Assembly: GCA_001797315.1 (NCBI GenBank)
Contig: MGPC01000011.1
Span: 41,795-105,794, forward strand
DNA: 64,000 nucleotides
From: Curvibacter sp. GWA2_64_110
Lineage (GTDB): Bacteria > Pseudomonadota > Gammaproteobacteria > Burkholderiales > Burkholderiaceae_C
Direction of reading: 5' to 3'
Below, in pieces: positions 1 to 8,297 of this stretch. How positions within the stretch are numbered: the stretch's first letter is position 1; every line of letters begins with the position of its first letter. The notes beneath the pieces were generated by a model. The model saw only the letters and a program-made list of their open reading frames with translations, was not told the origin of the DNA and made no database searches. Made by a program: the position numbers and the translations under genes.

Positions 1-1
1 G

Positions 2-1060
2 GCTTCGACCGCGCGGCGGCTGCAGGCGCTCACCGTGCTGACCTTGTTCCTGACCTTCGACCTGGTGTTGTTCGGCTCCTTCACGCGCCTGACCGATTCC
101 GGCCTCGGCTGCCCGGACTGGCCCGGCTGCTACGGCAACGCCAGTCCGGTGGGGGCGCAGGCCGAAATCGCGGCCGCGCAGCAAGCCATGCCCACCGGCC
201 CGGTGACCCATGGCAAGGCCTGGGTCGAGATGGTCCATCGCTACCTGGCCACGAGCGTGGGCGTGCTGATCCTGGTGCTGGCGGCGGTGAGCTGGTTCGA
301 GCGCACACGCCAGGACGGGCCGGCTGCAGAACGGGACGGTATGAGCCCCTGGTGGTCCACGTTGACCTTGCTCTGGGTCTGTGTCCAGGGTGCCTTCGGT
401 GCGCTGACGGTCACCATGAAGCTGTTTCCCGCCATCGTCACCCTGCACCTGCTCGGCGGTCTGCTGCTGCTGGCCCTGCTGTGCGTGCAGGCAGTGCGTT
501 ATGCGCAGCTGCATGACGCAACAATGACCGTCACCGTGCGTCCGTCGCTGCGCCGGCTGCTGATGCTGGGCCTGGGCCTGCTGTGGCTGCAGATTGCACT
601 GGGCGGCTGGGTCAGCACCAACTATGCCGTGCTGGCCTGTGCCGAGTTCCCGACCTGCCAGGCCAGCTGGTGGCCGGCGATGAACTTTGCCCAGGGTTTC
701 GAGCTCTGGCGCGCACTGGGCCTGACGGGTGACGGCCAGCACATCAGCTTTGCCGCGCTCACCGCCATCCACTACGTGCACCGCCTGGTGGCCTATGTCG
801 TACTGGCCTTGCTGGCGCTGCTGGCCTGGCGCATGCGCGTCGTCTCCGGCTGGCAGCAGGCTGCGCGCTGGCTGGCTGCTCTTCTGGTGCTGCAGTTCCT
901 CACCGGCCTGAGCAATGTGGTGCTGGACTGGCCGCTGCTGGCGGCCGTGCTGCACACCGGCGGTGCCGCTGCGCTGGTTGTCGTCTTGACCTGGAGCCTG
1001 GCGTGCAGTCGTCCTTCCCGCCAGGCTAGCTCCCTTCCTGTTTCGAGTATTGCTGCATGA
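2..1060 (+). CDS. ctaA: Heme A synthase, CtaA/COX15 family (5' end outside window)
   Basis: Membrane enzyme that converts heme O to heme A for aa3-type cytochrome c oxidase. The frame is open to the left edge (first complete codon at 2), so the N-terminus is missing; a GTG at 35 is internal to the first membrane helix and is not a credible start. Conserved heme-ligand histidines are visible in the segments [21 protein letters not shown] and VLHTGG, spread over about eight hydrophobic segments as in COX15. It overlaps ctaB by ATGA, so the two are translationally coupled. The neighbours (heme O synthase, SCO) fix it as part of an oxidase assembly operon. Confidence 0.95.
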   Translation, partial: ASTARRLQALTVLTLFLTFDLVLFGSFTRLTDSGLGCPDWPGCYGNASPVGAQAEIAAAQQAMPTGPVTHGKAWVEMVHRYLATSVGVLILVLAAVSWFERTRQDGPAAERDGMSPWWSTLTLLWVCVQGAFGALTVTMKLFPAIVTLHLLGGLLLLALLCVQAVRYAQLHDATMTVTVRPSLRRLLMLGLGLLWLQIALGGWVSTNYAVLACAEFPTCQASWWPAMNFAQGFELWRALGLTGDGQHISFAALTAIHYVHRLVAYVVLALLALLAWRMRVVSGWQQAARWLAALLVLQFLTGLSNVVLDWPLLAAVLHTGGAAALVVVLTWSLACSRPSRQASSLPVSSIAA

Positions 1061-1953
1061 GTGCCCCGTCCGTTTCGCAACCGCCTTCCGTCTTCAGCCA
1101 GTTCTATGCGCTGATGAAGCCGCGCGTGATCCAGCTCATCGTTTTCTGCGCCCTCATCGGCATGGTGCTGGCCGTGCCCGGCCTGCCGGGCTGGGCCGAT
1201 CTGCAGCTGATGCTGATCGCCTGCGCCGGCATCTGGCTGGTGGCCGGTGCCGCAGCCGCCTTCAACTGCATTGTCGAGAAAGGCATTGACGCCAAGATGA
1301 AGCGCACCGCCTGGCGTCCCACCGCCAAGGGCGAGCTGAGCGACGTGCAGACCCTGCTGTTCTCCGCCATCCTGTGCGCCGCCGGCTCGGCGCTGCTGTA
1401 TGTCTGGGTCAACCCGCTGACCATGTGGCTGACCTTTGCCACCTTCGTCGGCTACGCGGTGGTCTACACCGTCATCCTCAAGCCGCTGACGCCGCAGAAC
1501 ATCGTGATCGGCGGCGCTTCCGGCGCCATGCCGCCGGTGCTGGGCTGGGCTGCCATGACGGGCGACGTCGGCCCCGAGGCGCTGATTCTCTTTCTCATCA
1601 TCTTCCTGTGGACGCCGCCGCACTTCTGGGCGCTGGCCCTGTACCGCGTCGAGGACTACCGCAAGTCCGGCCTGCCCATGCTGCCGGTGACGCACGGCAA
1701 CGCGTTCACGCGCCTGCAGATCCTGCTCTACACGCTGATCCTGTTCGCCGCCTGCCTGATGCCCTTCGTCTACCGCATGAGCTCCTGGCTCTACCTGGTG
1801 GCAGCCGTCGTGCTCAGCATCGGCTTCTTCCTCTATGCCTTCAGGCTCTGGCGCCACTACTCGGACGAGCTGGCGCGCAAGACCTTCCGCTTTTCCCTCA
1901 TCCACCTGAGCCTACTGTTCGCGGCGCTGCTGCTCGACCACTACCTGCTGTGA
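1057..1953 (+). CDS. ctaB: Protoheme IX farnesyltransferase (heme O synthase)
   Basis: UbiA-type prenyltransferase that adds a farnesyl group to heme B, giving heme O, the substrate of the upstream CtaA. The protein is 298 aa with about nine hydrophobic segments, typical for CtaB/CyoE. The first polyprenyl-diphosphate motif is seen as [19 protein letters not shown], with Glu where many homologues have Asp, and [13 protein letters not shown] is the usual second signature. The ATG lies inside the ctaA stop (ATGA). SCO follows 6 bp after the stop, so the three genes are very probably one transcript. Confidence 0.97.
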   Translation: MSAPSVSQPPSVFSQFYALMKPRVIQLIVFCALIGMVLAVPGLPGWADLQLMLIACAGIWLVAGAAAAFNCIVEKGIDAKMKRTAWRPTAKGELSDVQTLLFSAILCAAGSALLYVWVNPLTMWLTFATFVGYAVVYTVILKPLTPQNIVIGGASGAMPPVLGWAAMTGDVGPEALILFLIIFLWTPPHFWALALYRVEDYRKSGLPMLPVTHGNAFTRLQILLYTLILFAACLMPFVYRMSSWLYLVAAVVLSIGFFLYAFRLWRHYSDELARKTFRFSLIHLSLLFAALLLDHYLL

Positions 1954-1959
1954 ACCATC

Positions 1960-2574
1960 ATGAGCAAACGAAATACTCTTAAATTGATAGCATCTGGCGC
2001 AGTATTGGCGGTCGTGATTGGCATTTTGAGCGCATGCTCCGACAACAAGCCGCAATTCGCTGCGATCGACGTCACCGGCGCCGACTATGCCAAGGACTTC
2101 CAGCTCACCGACCACAACGGCCAGCCGCGCAGCCTGCAGGACTTCCGCGGCAAGGTGGTGGTCATGTTCTTCGGCTACACCCAGTGCCCGGATGTCTGCC
2201 CCACCTCCATGACCGAACTGGTCGAGGTCAAGAAGCTGCTGGGCGCCGATGGCGACAAGCTGCAAGGCATGTTTGTCAGCGTCGACCCCGAGCGCGACAC
2301 GCCCGCACTGCTCAAGGCCTACATGGCCAACTTTGACCCGACCTTCCTCGCGCTGTATGCCGGGTCACCCGAGAAACTGGCTGCGCTGGCCAAGGACTAC
2401 AAGGTCTATTACAAGAAGGTCGAAGGCAAGACCCCGACCAGCTACACCATGGACCATTCGGCGGGCAGCTACATCTACGACACCGCGGGACGCTTGCGCT
2501 TGTATACCCGCTATGGCAGCGGGGCGCCGGCGATGGCGTCCGACATCAAGCTTCTTCTGCAGCAGCAGAAGTAA
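1960..2574 (+). CDS. SCO1/SenC-type copper chaperone
   Basis: Thioredoxin-fold copper protein of 204 aa that helps build the CuA centre of cytochrome c oxidase. The copper-binding CPDVCP motif is followed by a histidine in YTMDHSAG, which together form the expected Cys-Cys-His site. The N-terminus has a lipoprotein signal (hydrophobic run ending LSAC), so it is probably anchored to the outer face of the inner membrane. It is the last gene of the ctaA-ctaB-SCO group. The first codons are A+T-rich compared with the neighbours, as is common at the start of translated regions. Confidence 0.95.
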   Translation: MSKRNTLKLIASGAVLAVVIGILSACSDNKPQFAAIDVTGADYAKDFQLTDHNGQPRSLQDFRGKVVVMFFGYTQCPDVCPTSMTELVEVKKLLGADGDKLQGMFVSVDPERDTPALLKAYMANFDPTFLALYAGSPEKLAALAKDYKVYYKKVEGKTPTSYTMDHSAGSYIYDTAGRLRLYTRYGSGAPAMASDIKLLLQQQK

Positions 2575-2642
2575 CGACCTGCTTTCTGCTTGGGGCGCTG
2601 ACCGGGCAAGCATGTCGGGATGTGCGCCAGACAGCGGTGCTA

Positions 2643-2660
2643 GCCGGAGTGCAGTCCGGC
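2643..2660. terminator. Hairpin between convergent SCO and Bug genes
   Basis: Inverted repeat GCCGGA-N6-TCCGGC in the short gap where two transcription units meet. It has no T-run on either side, so a terminator role is only suggested by position. Confidence 0.3.
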
Positions 2661-2667
2661 ACCAAGC

Positions 2668-3666
2668 CTACTCTGCCTTGATGGAACGATCCGCAATGAT
2701 CTTCCCCAGCACCGCGTAATCCGCCCGCATCCGGTTCGCCAAGCCTTCCGCAGACGTGCCCGCCACCTGCCAGCCTTGCTGGAACAGCTTCTGCCGTATC
2801 TCGGGCGTGCGTGCAATCTCGCTGAACAGCTTGGACAGCCTGGCGATCACCGGCTTGGGCAGCGAAGCCGGGCCGGCCACACCGTTCCAGATCTCGAGCT
2901 GGAAGTCCTTCACCCCAGCCTCGGCCAGACTCGGGATCTCGGGCACCAGCGTGCTGCGGCCGGCGGACGTCACGCCCAGCACCCGGATCTTGCCGGCGCG
3001 TGCCTGCGCCATGGCCAGGCCCGGCGGCAGCATGGACAGCTGGATCTGGCCACCGACCATGGCGGTGACCACCTGCGGATAGCCGGGGTAGGGCACGTGC
3101 ACCGGCGCCATGCCGGCGCGGGCCTTCAGCAGTTCCATACCGAGGTGGCCGACCGTGCCGACGCCGGGCGAACCATAGCTCCACGTGTTGCCGCTGGCGC
3201 GTGCCGCGGCCAGGAAGTCGGCGGTGCTGCTGCCCGGCGCATGGGCGGGTGCCGCCAGCACCAGCGGCGCGCTACCGATCAGACTGATCGGCGCCAGGTC
3301 CTTGGCCGGGTCGTAGGGTGTCTTGGGGTTGAGCAGCTTGGCAATGGTGAGGTTGCCGTTGATCATGACGCCGATGGTGTGGCCGTCCTTGGCCTTGGCC
3401 ACCAGGTCAGCCGCGATGTTGCCGCCGGCACCGGGCCGGTTCTCGACGATCACCGGCTGGCCCAGCGCCTTGGACAGCGGTTCGGCCAGGGTGCGCGCCA
3501 CCAGGTCCGGCGAGGTGCCGGCCGGAAAGCCGACCAGGATCTTCAGCGGCTTGCTCGGCCAGGCGGCTTCGGATGAAGCGGTTTTTTGGGCGGTAGCCCA
3601 GGTGGATGTTGCGCTGATAACTATCAAAAGAATAGCGCGCCGTAGGGGTGTGAGTGTGTGCCGCAT
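2668..3666 (-). CDS. Bug-family (TctC) tripartite tricarboxylate transporter binding protein
   Basis: Periplasmic solute-binding protein, 332 aa, of the Bug/TctC type that is hugely expanded in Burkholderiales. A signal peptide (positively charged start, hydrophobic core, ATAQ) precedes WPSKPLKILVGFPAGTSPD, the hallmark start of the mature domain. The GGQIQLS segment is also typical. No TctA/TctB membrane genes are nearby, so it is an orphan and its ligand (usually a carboxylate) cannot be told. It lies on the - strand downstream of rpoH but beyond a rpoH terminator, so it is probably a separate unit. Confidence 0.93.
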   Translation of the reverse strand: MRHTLTPLRRAILLIVISATSTWATAQKTASSEAAWPSKPLKILVGFPAGTSPDLVARTLAEPLSKALGQPVIVENRPGAGGNIAADLVAKAKDGHTIGVMINGNLTIAKLLNPKTPYDPAKDLAPISLIGSAPLVLAAPAHAPGSSTADFLAAARASGNTWSYGSPGVGTVGHLGMELLKARAGMAPVHVPYPGYPQVVTAMVGGQIQLSMLPPGLAMAQARAGKIRVLGVTSAGRSTLVPEIPSLAEAGVKDFQLEIWNGVAGPASLPKPVIARLSKLFSEIARTPEIRQKLFQQGWQVAGTSAEGLANRMRADYAVLGKIIADRSIKAE

Positions 3667-3682
3667 GGTGTGATTCCCAAAG

Positions 3683-3713
3683 AAAAAGCCCCGGACTCTC
3701 GCAAGTCAGGGGC
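3683..3713 (-). terminator. Rho-independent terminator of rpoH
   Basis: On the - strand the sequence forms GCCCC...GGGGC with an inner ACT/AGT stem, followed at once by five T residues. It lies about 23 bp after the rpoH stop and separates rpoH from the downstream Bug gene. Confidence 0.8.
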
Positions 3714-3735
3714 CTGGTTGGCGTTGCGATGAAGG

Positions 3736-4677
3736 TCAGGCGTATTCTGCCAGCGCGGCCTTCATCTTCTTCATGGCGGCGACCTCGATCTGGCGGATGC
3801 GCTCGGCGCTCACGCCATACTCGGCCGCCAACTCGTGCAGCGTCATGCCGCCCGAGTTGTCGTCGTTGACCTTGAGCCAACGCTCTTCCACGATGCGGCG
3901 GCTGCGCGGGTCCAGCACCTCCAGGGCGGCGGCGATGCCGTCGCTGGCCAGCACGTCGCGCTGGTGCGCCTCGATCATGGCGGTCGGTTCGTGGCTGGCA
4001 TCGGCCAGGTAGGCGATCGGGCCAAAGGCCTCTTCGCCGTCATCGGCCGGTCCCGGGTCGAGCATGACGTCGCCACCCATGAGACGGGTTTCCATCTCGA
4101 TGACTTCCTCGCGCTTGACGTTCAACTCGCGCGCCATCAGGTCGATCTCGTGCTCGCTCAGCGTGTCACGGTGGGTGGCGGCATCCGCGGCAGCGGCATC
4201 GGCCTTGTAACCCTGTTTCTTGGAGCGCAGGTTGAAGAACAGCTTGCGCTGGGCCTTGGTTGTGGCGACCTTGACCATGCGCCAGTTGCGCAGGATGTAC
4301 TCGTGGATTTCGGCCTTGATCCAATGCAGGGCATAACTCACCAGACGCACGCCCTGGTCGGGGTCGAAGCGCTTGACCGCTTTCATCAGGCCGATATTGC
4401 CTTCCTGGATCAGGTCGCCATGCGACAGGCCGTAGCCCAGGTACTGGCGCGAAACCGAGACCACCAGACGCAAGTGAGAGAGCACCAACTTACCGGCAGC
4501 CTCAATATCACTGTTGTCACGGAATTTTCGTGCGTACTCCTGCTCTTCTTCGAGCGTGAGCATGGGCATGCGGTTGGCGGCCGTGATGTAGGCATCCAGA
4601 TTGCCCAGCGGGGGCACCAGCGTCCATGGGGTGGCGACTGCCAGCGTGGAAGCAGAAACTCCAGTTTGAATGGTCAT
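3736..4677 (-). CDS. rpoH: RNA polymerase heat-shock sigma factor sigma-32
   Basis: Alternative sigma factor that directs transcription of chaperone and protease genes. The 313-aa protein has sigma-70 region 2 (DLIQEGNIGLMKAVKRFDP), the RpoH-box QRKLFFNLR that is specific to sigma-32, and a C-terminal region 4 helix-turn-helix (LHELAAEYGVSAERIRQIE). It starts at an ATG preceded by AAAGGAG. The upstream region carries a perfect CIRCE operator, so HrcA repression is expected in addition to the usual control of RpoH stability. It is monocistronic, with a terminator directly after the stop. Confidence 0.98.
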   Translation of the reverse strand: MTIQTGVSASTLAVATPWTLVPPLGNLDAYITAANRMPMLTLEEEQEYARKFRDNSDIEAAGKLVLSHLRLVVSVSRQYLGYGLSHGDLIQEGNIGLMKAVKRFDPDQGVRLVSYALHWIKAEIHEYILRNWRMVKVATTKAQRKLFFNLRSKKQGYKADAAAADAATHRDTLSEHEIDLMARELNVKREEVIEMETRLMGGDVMLDPGPADDGEEAFGPIAYLADASHEPTAMIEAHQRDVLASDGIAAALEVLDPRSRRIVEERWLKVNDDNSGGMTLHELAAEYGVSAERIRQIEVAAMKKMKAALAEYA

Positions 4678-4704
4678 ACCAGAACTCCTTTTGTCATATC
4701 TTTA

Positions 4705-4734
4705 ATATTAGCACTCTCTTGGTTTGAGTGCTAA
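4705..4734 (-). promoter_or_regulatory. CIRCE operator (HrcA) with adjoining -10-like box, upstream of rpoH
   Basis: TTAGCACTC (4708-4716), nine bases, GAGTGCTAA (4726-4734): a perfect match to the CIRCE consensus bound by the repressor HrcA. On the - strand a TAATAT hexamer (4705-4710) overlaps its inner edge and could be the -10 box of rpoH; a -35 is not obvious. The rpoH start codon is about 30 bp downstream, so binding would block initiation. Confidence 0.9.
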
Positions 4735-4741
4735 ACCACAA

Positions 4742-4788
4742 ATTCCATCGGGACGATGACGGACTCGTCATCCGGTGGCGAATGGAAT
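4742..4788. repeat. Nested inverted repeat upstream of rpoH
   Basis: Outer arms ATTCCAT (4742-4748) and ATGGAAT (4782-4788) enclose inner arms GATGACG (4755-4761) and CGTCATC (4766-4772). It sits 8 bp beyond the CIRCE site in the rpoH/cytochrome b561 divergent gap. Function unknown; an additional operator is possible. The rest of 4789-4955 shows no gene, only A+T-rich sequence that must hold the promoter of the rightward gene. Confidence 0.5.
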
Positions 4789-4955
4789 GCATACTGTATT
4801 TACGATCAGTATGGATTCAAAAAGTTCCCTGGTCCCAATGGCGGTGCCGGCTCATCATCCGCGCCTGAGGCGATGCCTGTCCATTCATTTTTTTTGAATC
4901 TAATCAACAACTCTATTCAAAATGAGGGAATCGATGGCAACCTAGACTTGACGCC

Positions 4956-5519
4956 ATGTCATCGAGCAACACCTCTCCCGGGCGCTACAGCCGCACCGCC
5001 ATCGCGCTGCACTGGCTGCTGGGCCTTGCACTCATCGGCATCTTCGCGGTTGGCCTGTACATGACCGGCCTGCCGTTTTCGCCGCAGCGCCTCAAGCTCT
5101 ACAACTGGCACAAGTGGGCCGGGGTCAGCATCCTCGCCCTGTCCTTGCTGCGCCTGCTGTGGCGCCTGACCCACCGTCCGCCAGCGCTGCCGCAGGCCAT
5201 CGCCGATGCCATGCCGCGCTGGCAGCACTGGGCCCACCACGGCACCCACCATGTGCTGTACGGGCTGTTCTTTGCCGTGCCGCTGCTGGGCTGGGCTTAC
5301 AGCTCGGCGGCGGGTTTTCCCGTCGTGCTGTTCGGCGTGTTGCCGCTGCCCGACTTCGTGTCGGCCGACAAGGCGCTGGCTGAGCTGATCAAGCCCTGGC
5401 ACAGGCTCAGTGCCTACGCCATGGCCGCGCTGGTGGGGCTGCATGTGGCGGCCGCGCTCAAGCACCAGTGGATCGATTGCGATGGCCTGCTCGCGCGCAT
5501 GTGGCCGGGCCGTCGCTGA
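4956..5519 (+). CDS. Cytochrome b561 family protein (YceJ-like)
   Basis: Integral membrane di-heme cytochrome of 187 aa with four predicted helices. Histidines suited to heme ligation occur in RTAIALHWLLG, YNWHKWAG, HHGTHHVLYG and GLHVAAALKHQ. Members of this family accept or donate electrons between quinone and periplasmic partners. Two YceI genes follow directly in the same direction; the yceJ-yceI pairing is common in proteobacteria and suggests a shared job with an isoprenoid or quinone ligand carried by YceI. The start ATG is 4956; no strong ribosome site was seen. Confidence 0.9.
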   Translation: MSSSNTSPGRYSRTAIALHWLLGLALIGIFAVGLYMTGLPFSPQRLKLYNWHKWAGVSILALSLLRLLWRLTHRPPALPQAIADAMPRWQHWAHHGTHHVLYGLFFAVPLLGWAYSSAAGFPVVLFGVLPLPDFVSADKALAELIKPWHRLSAYAMAALVGLHVAAALKHQWIDCDGLLARMWPGRR

Positions 5520-5539
5520 ATTTTTTTCAAGGAGTTTTC

Positions 5540-6115
5540 ATGAACCTGATCAAAGCCGTGTCGGGCTTGTTGCTGACATCCGCCATCCTGGGCGGATCCA
5601 GCGCCGTGCTGGCGCAGCAGAAGCTGGTGCCGGCGCAAAGCGAAATCGTCTTCGTCAGCAAGCAGATGGGCGTGCCGGTCGAAGGCCGCTTCAAGAAGTT
5701 TGATGCGCAGATCAGCTTCAACCCGGCCAAGCCCGAGACCAGCAAGATCGCCTTCACGGTGGACACCGGCAGCGCCACGCTGGGCGTGCCCGAGACCGAT
5801 GCCGAACTGCCCAAGGCCACCTGGTTCAACGTGCCCAAGTTCCCGCAGGCCACTTTTCAGTCCAGCAGCGTCAAGGGACTGGGCGCCGGCAAGTTCGAAG
5901 TGGCCGGCAAGCTCAGCATCAAGGGCCTGAGCCGCGACGTGGTGGTGCCGGTGACACTGACCCAAAGCGGCGCAGCCACTACCGCCAGCGGCAGCTTTGC
6001 ACTCAAGCGCCTGGCCTTCAAGATCGGCGAGAACGAGTGGTCCGACGCCTCCATGGTGGCGGACGACGTGCAGGTCAAGTTCAAGCTCGCGCTCACCGGC
6101 GTGGGCAAGCTGTAA
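5540..6115 (+). CDS. Periplasmic YceI family protein (copy 1)
   Basis: Secreted lipocalin-like beta-barrel protein, 191 aa, of the YceI family, which binds long isoprenoid chains such as polyprenyl pyrophosphate or quinones. The start is the ATG after AAGGAG; it gives a clean signal peptide ending AVLAQQ. Family signatures are SEIVFVSKQMGVPVEGRF near the mature N-terminus and the ANEW-like ENEWSDASMVADDV near the end. It lies 20 bp after the cytochrome b561 gene and is followed by a second YceI gene of identical length, indicating an old tandem duplication. Confidence 0.93.
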   Translation: MNLIKAVSGLLLTSAILGGSSAVLAQQKLVPAQSEIVFVSKQMGVPVEGRFKKFDAQISFNPAKPETSKIAFTVDTGSATLGVPETDAELPKATWFNVPKFPQATFQSSSVKGLGAGKFEVAGKLSIKGLSRDVVVPVTLTQSGAATTASGSFALKRLAFKIGENEWSDASMVADDVQVKFKLALTGVGKL

Positions 6116-6150
6116 CCCTTTTTTTCAACCCTTCATTCGAGGAGTCTTTC

Positions 6151-6726
6151 ATGCGCAAATCCCTGCTCACTTTCGCTGCTGCCGCCACCCTGGTTGCCGG
6201 CGCCGCCCAGGCCCAGACGGCCACTTACGCCATCGACCCGACCCATACCTTCGCGACCTTCGAGATTGGCCACTTCGGCACCTCGACCAACCGAGGCCGC
6301 TTCGACAAGAAGGAAGGCACGGTCCAGTTCGACCGCGCCGGCAAGAGCGGCAAGGTGGAGCTGACCATCGACATCAGTTCCATCAACACCGGTACCGCCG
6401 CCTTCGACAAGCACCTGCAGAGCCCCGACCTGTTCGACACGGCCAAGCACCCGAGCGCCAAGTTCGTGGCCGACAAGTTCAGCTTCAACGGCGACAAGGT
6501 GAGCGAAGTGGCCGGCACCCTGACCTTGCTGGGCAAGACCCAGCCCGTGACGCTGAAGGCCAACAACTTCAACTGCTATCAGAGCCCCATGCTCAAGCGC
6601 GAAGTGTGCGGCGGCGACTTCGAAACCACCATCGACCGGACCGCCTACGGCATGAACTACGGCGTGGACTGGGGTTTCCCGAAGAACGTGCGCCTGCTGG
6701 TGCAGGTCGAAGCCGTCAAGCAGTAA
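6151..6726 (+). CDS. Periplasmic YceI family protein (copy 2)
   Basis: Second YceI-family protein, also 191 aa, with signal peptide ending AAQAQ. It keeps the features of the more classical E. coli YceI type: TYAIDPTHTFATFEIGHFG at the mature start, DKHLQSPDLFDTAKHP in the middle and a Cys pair (NCYQSP...REVCGG). Sequence similarity to copy 1 is low, so the two probably have different ligands. The gene starts at an ATG with GAGGAG upstream and ends just before a strong terminator, closing the b561-YceI-YceI operon. Confidence 0.95.
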   Translation: MRKSLLTFAAAATLVAGAAQAQTATYAIDPTHTFATFEIGHFGTSTNRGRFDKKEGTVQFDRAGKSGKVELTIDISSINTGTAAFDKHLQSPDLFDTAKHPSAKFVADKFSFNGDKVSEVAGTLTLLGKTQPVTLKANNFNCYQSPMLKREVCGGDFETTIDRTAYGMNYGVDWGFPKNVRLLVQVEAVKQ

Positions 6727-6747
6727 GCGGCTGCCGGCGGCATCCCG

Positions 6748-6778
6748 AAGCCGGTCTGGCAGCAGGCCGGCTTTTTTT
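6748..6778 (+). terminator. Rho-independent terminator of the cytochrome b561-YceI operon
   Basis: AAGCCGG (6748-6754), 12-base loop, CCGGCTT (6767-6773) running into a stretch of T residues. It begins 22 bp after the second YceI stop. Confidence 0.9.
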
Positions 6779-6807
6779 GATCTGACGCAAGCGGGGGCGG
6801 GCGGCGC

Positions 6808-6836
6808 TTGACATCCGATCGAAAGATTCATTTAAT
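6808..6836 (+). promoter_or_regulatory. Sigma-70 promoter of the FTR1 gene
   Basis: TTGACA (6808-6813), 17-bp spacer, TTTAAT (6831-6836): a near-consensus housekeeping promoter about 34 bp before the FTR1 start codon. The Fur-type box overlaps its -10 element. Confidence 0.8.
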
Positions 6837-6851
6837 GGGAATCATTCTTAT
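6833..6851 (+). promoter_or_regulatory. Fur-type iron box
   Basis: The run around AATGGGAATCATTCTTAT matches the Fur consensus GATAATGATAATCATTATC at most positions, with AATCATT intact. It covers the -10 box and the likely transcription start of the iron permease gene, the standard position for iron-dependent repression. Confidence 0.7.
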
Positions 6852-6869
6852 TCGTGCGTGCGGACAAAC

Positions 6870-7646
6870 ATGCTGGAAACACTGGTTATCGCCCTGCGCG
6901 AGGGCATCGAGGCCTTTCTCATCGTCGCCATCACCTTGGCCTACCTGCGCAAGACCGGCCGCGCTGCGCTGGCGCCGGCGGTCTACACCGGCACCGGTCT
7001 GGCGCTGGTTCTGAGCGTGGTCGCTGCGGTGCTGCTGCGCGAGATGGTGGTCACCCCGCTGTACGAAGGCCTGCTGGCGCTGGTGGCTGCCGTGCTGGTG
7101 ATCACGATGATGGTCTACATGACCCGCGTTGCCCGGCACCTGCGCAGCGACATCGGTCACAAGATCGAATCGGCCGTGGCGCAGAGCACCGGCATCGCCT
7201 CGTTCCTGGCCATCGCCGGTTTCACGCTGCTGATGATCACGCGCGAGGGCATGGAAACCGCCTTCATGATTGCCTCGCTGATGGGGCAGACCGATACCAC
7301 CGCCATGACAGTGGGCGCCCTGCTCGGCCTGCTGCTGGCGGCGACCCTGGCCTGGGGCTGGTCGCGTTATGGGCACCGCGTCAACCTGGGCCGCTTCTTC
7401 CAGGTGACGACGATCTTCCTTGGCCTCTTCATCGTCCAGCTGGCGATCTATGCCTTCCATGAATTCACGGAAGCCGGCGTGCTGCCGCTGGACAACGCCT
7501 ACTGGCATATCGCGACCGAGCCCTATGGTCCCGAAGGCCAGTACGGCGCCTGGCTGTCCTATGCCCTGGTGCTGATCCCGCTGGGCTGGCTGGCGCTGGC
7601 CATCTGGCGCGACCGTGCCTCCACCTCCACCTCGGTGCAAGCCTAG
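6870..7646 (+). CDS. FTR1 family high-affinity iron permease
   Basis: Inner-membrane iron permease of the FTR1/EfeU family, 258 aa, seven predicted helices. Both iron-binding REGxE motifs are present: REGIEAFL near the N-terminus and REGMETAF in the fourth helix. The ATG at 6870 gives the canonical MLETLVIALREG start; a GTG four codons upstream is less likely. No EfeO, EfeB or multicopper oxidase gene is adjacent, so partners must be encoded elsewhere or the protein acts alone. The promoter overlaps a Fur-type box, so expression should rise in iron starvation. Confidence 0.93.
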   Translation: MLETLVIALREGIEAFLIVAITLAYLRKTGRAALAPAVYTGTGLALVLSVVAAVLLREMVVTPLYEGLLALVAAVLVITMMVYMTRVARHLRSDIGHKIESAVAQSTGIASFLAIAGFTLLMITREGMETAFMIASLMGQTDTTAMTVGALLGLLLAATLAWGWSRYGHRVNLGRFFQVTTIFLGLFIVQLAIYAFHEFTEAGVLPLDNAYWHIATEPYGPEGQYGAWLSYALVLIPLGWLALAIWRDRASTSTSVQA

Positions 7647-7706
7647 CCGGCGAGTGGCCTCATCCTGTCGGGTTGGGCGCGTTCTGCCAGGGTGCAGGCC
7701 AGCGGT

Positions 7707-8165
7707 TTACCAGCGGATGCCGATTTTTTCGAACAGCTTGCTCAGCACGAACAGTGGCCCGACCCAGAGGTACTGGATATCCTCGAAGAAAGACGGCTTC
7801 TTGCCTTCGAGCTTGTGGCCGATGAACTGGAAAATCCAGGCCACGACGAAGATGCCAACGCACAGCGCCAGACGCTGCGCGCCCATGGCATGCACTAGGG
7901 CCAGCACCAGCGCCGAGCCGGCCAGCATGGTGATGAAGAACACCAGCGACAGCCGCACGTAATAGACCATGCTGGCGCCGATGAAGGCATAGGCGGCCAG
8001 CGGATGTGCTTCATAGATCAGGCCGACCAGACTGAGCATGATCAGCGGGATGGCAATGAAGTGGATCAGTTCGTTGGTCGGATGGCGGTGGCTCGCGCTG
8101 TAGTGGGCCAGCAGCTGGTCGACGCGGCGCTCAGCCGGGTGGGTTTCATGGGTGGCAGTGGTCAC
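7707..8165 (-). CDS. Mpo1-like / DUF962 membrane protein
   Basis: Small membrane protein, 152 aa, of the DUF962 (Mpo1/YGL010w) family. The HRHPTNELIHFIAIP motif near the N-terminus and the FIGHKLEGKKPSFFEDIQYLWVGPLF motif region near the C-terminus (positions about 112-138) carry the conserved His and acidic residues. The yeast member is an Fe(II)-dependent dioxygenase for alpha-oxidation of 2-hydroxy fatty acids; whether bacterial members do the same is inference. Four hydrophobic segments are visible. It is convergent with FTR1 and divergent from egtD. Confidence 0.88.
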   Translation of the reverse strand: MTTATHETHPAERRVDQLLAHYSASHRHPTNELIHFIAIPLIMLSLVGLIYEAHPLAAYAFIGASMVYYVRLSLVFFITMLAGSALVLALVHAMGAQRLALCVGIFVVAWIFQFIGHKLEGKKPSFFEDIQYLWVGPLFVLSKLFEKIGIRW

Positions 8166-8297
8166 GGTGTCTCCTGGCGATGATTGTTATGAGGTCATTC
8201 TCGCACCGGCGGCGCCATCGGTGCAAGCGTGCAGGCGGCGCGCCAATGCATGGCATATGGCCCAGGGCATCGGGCGGGCTGGGCTATATTGCGACGC

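Noticed and set aside
793..1905. Long - strand frame opposite ctaA/ctaB
   Set aside because: No domain, composition of an antisense shadow, and it would overlap two certain genes.
2575..2667. Possible strong bidirectional terminator after SCO
   Set aside because: A 6-bp hairpin exists but lacks T-runs; kept only as a low-confidence hairpin.
4756..5064. Small frame before the cytochrome b561 gene
   Set aside because: No ribosome site, no similarity, overlaps the b561 start; region is better read as regulatory sequence.
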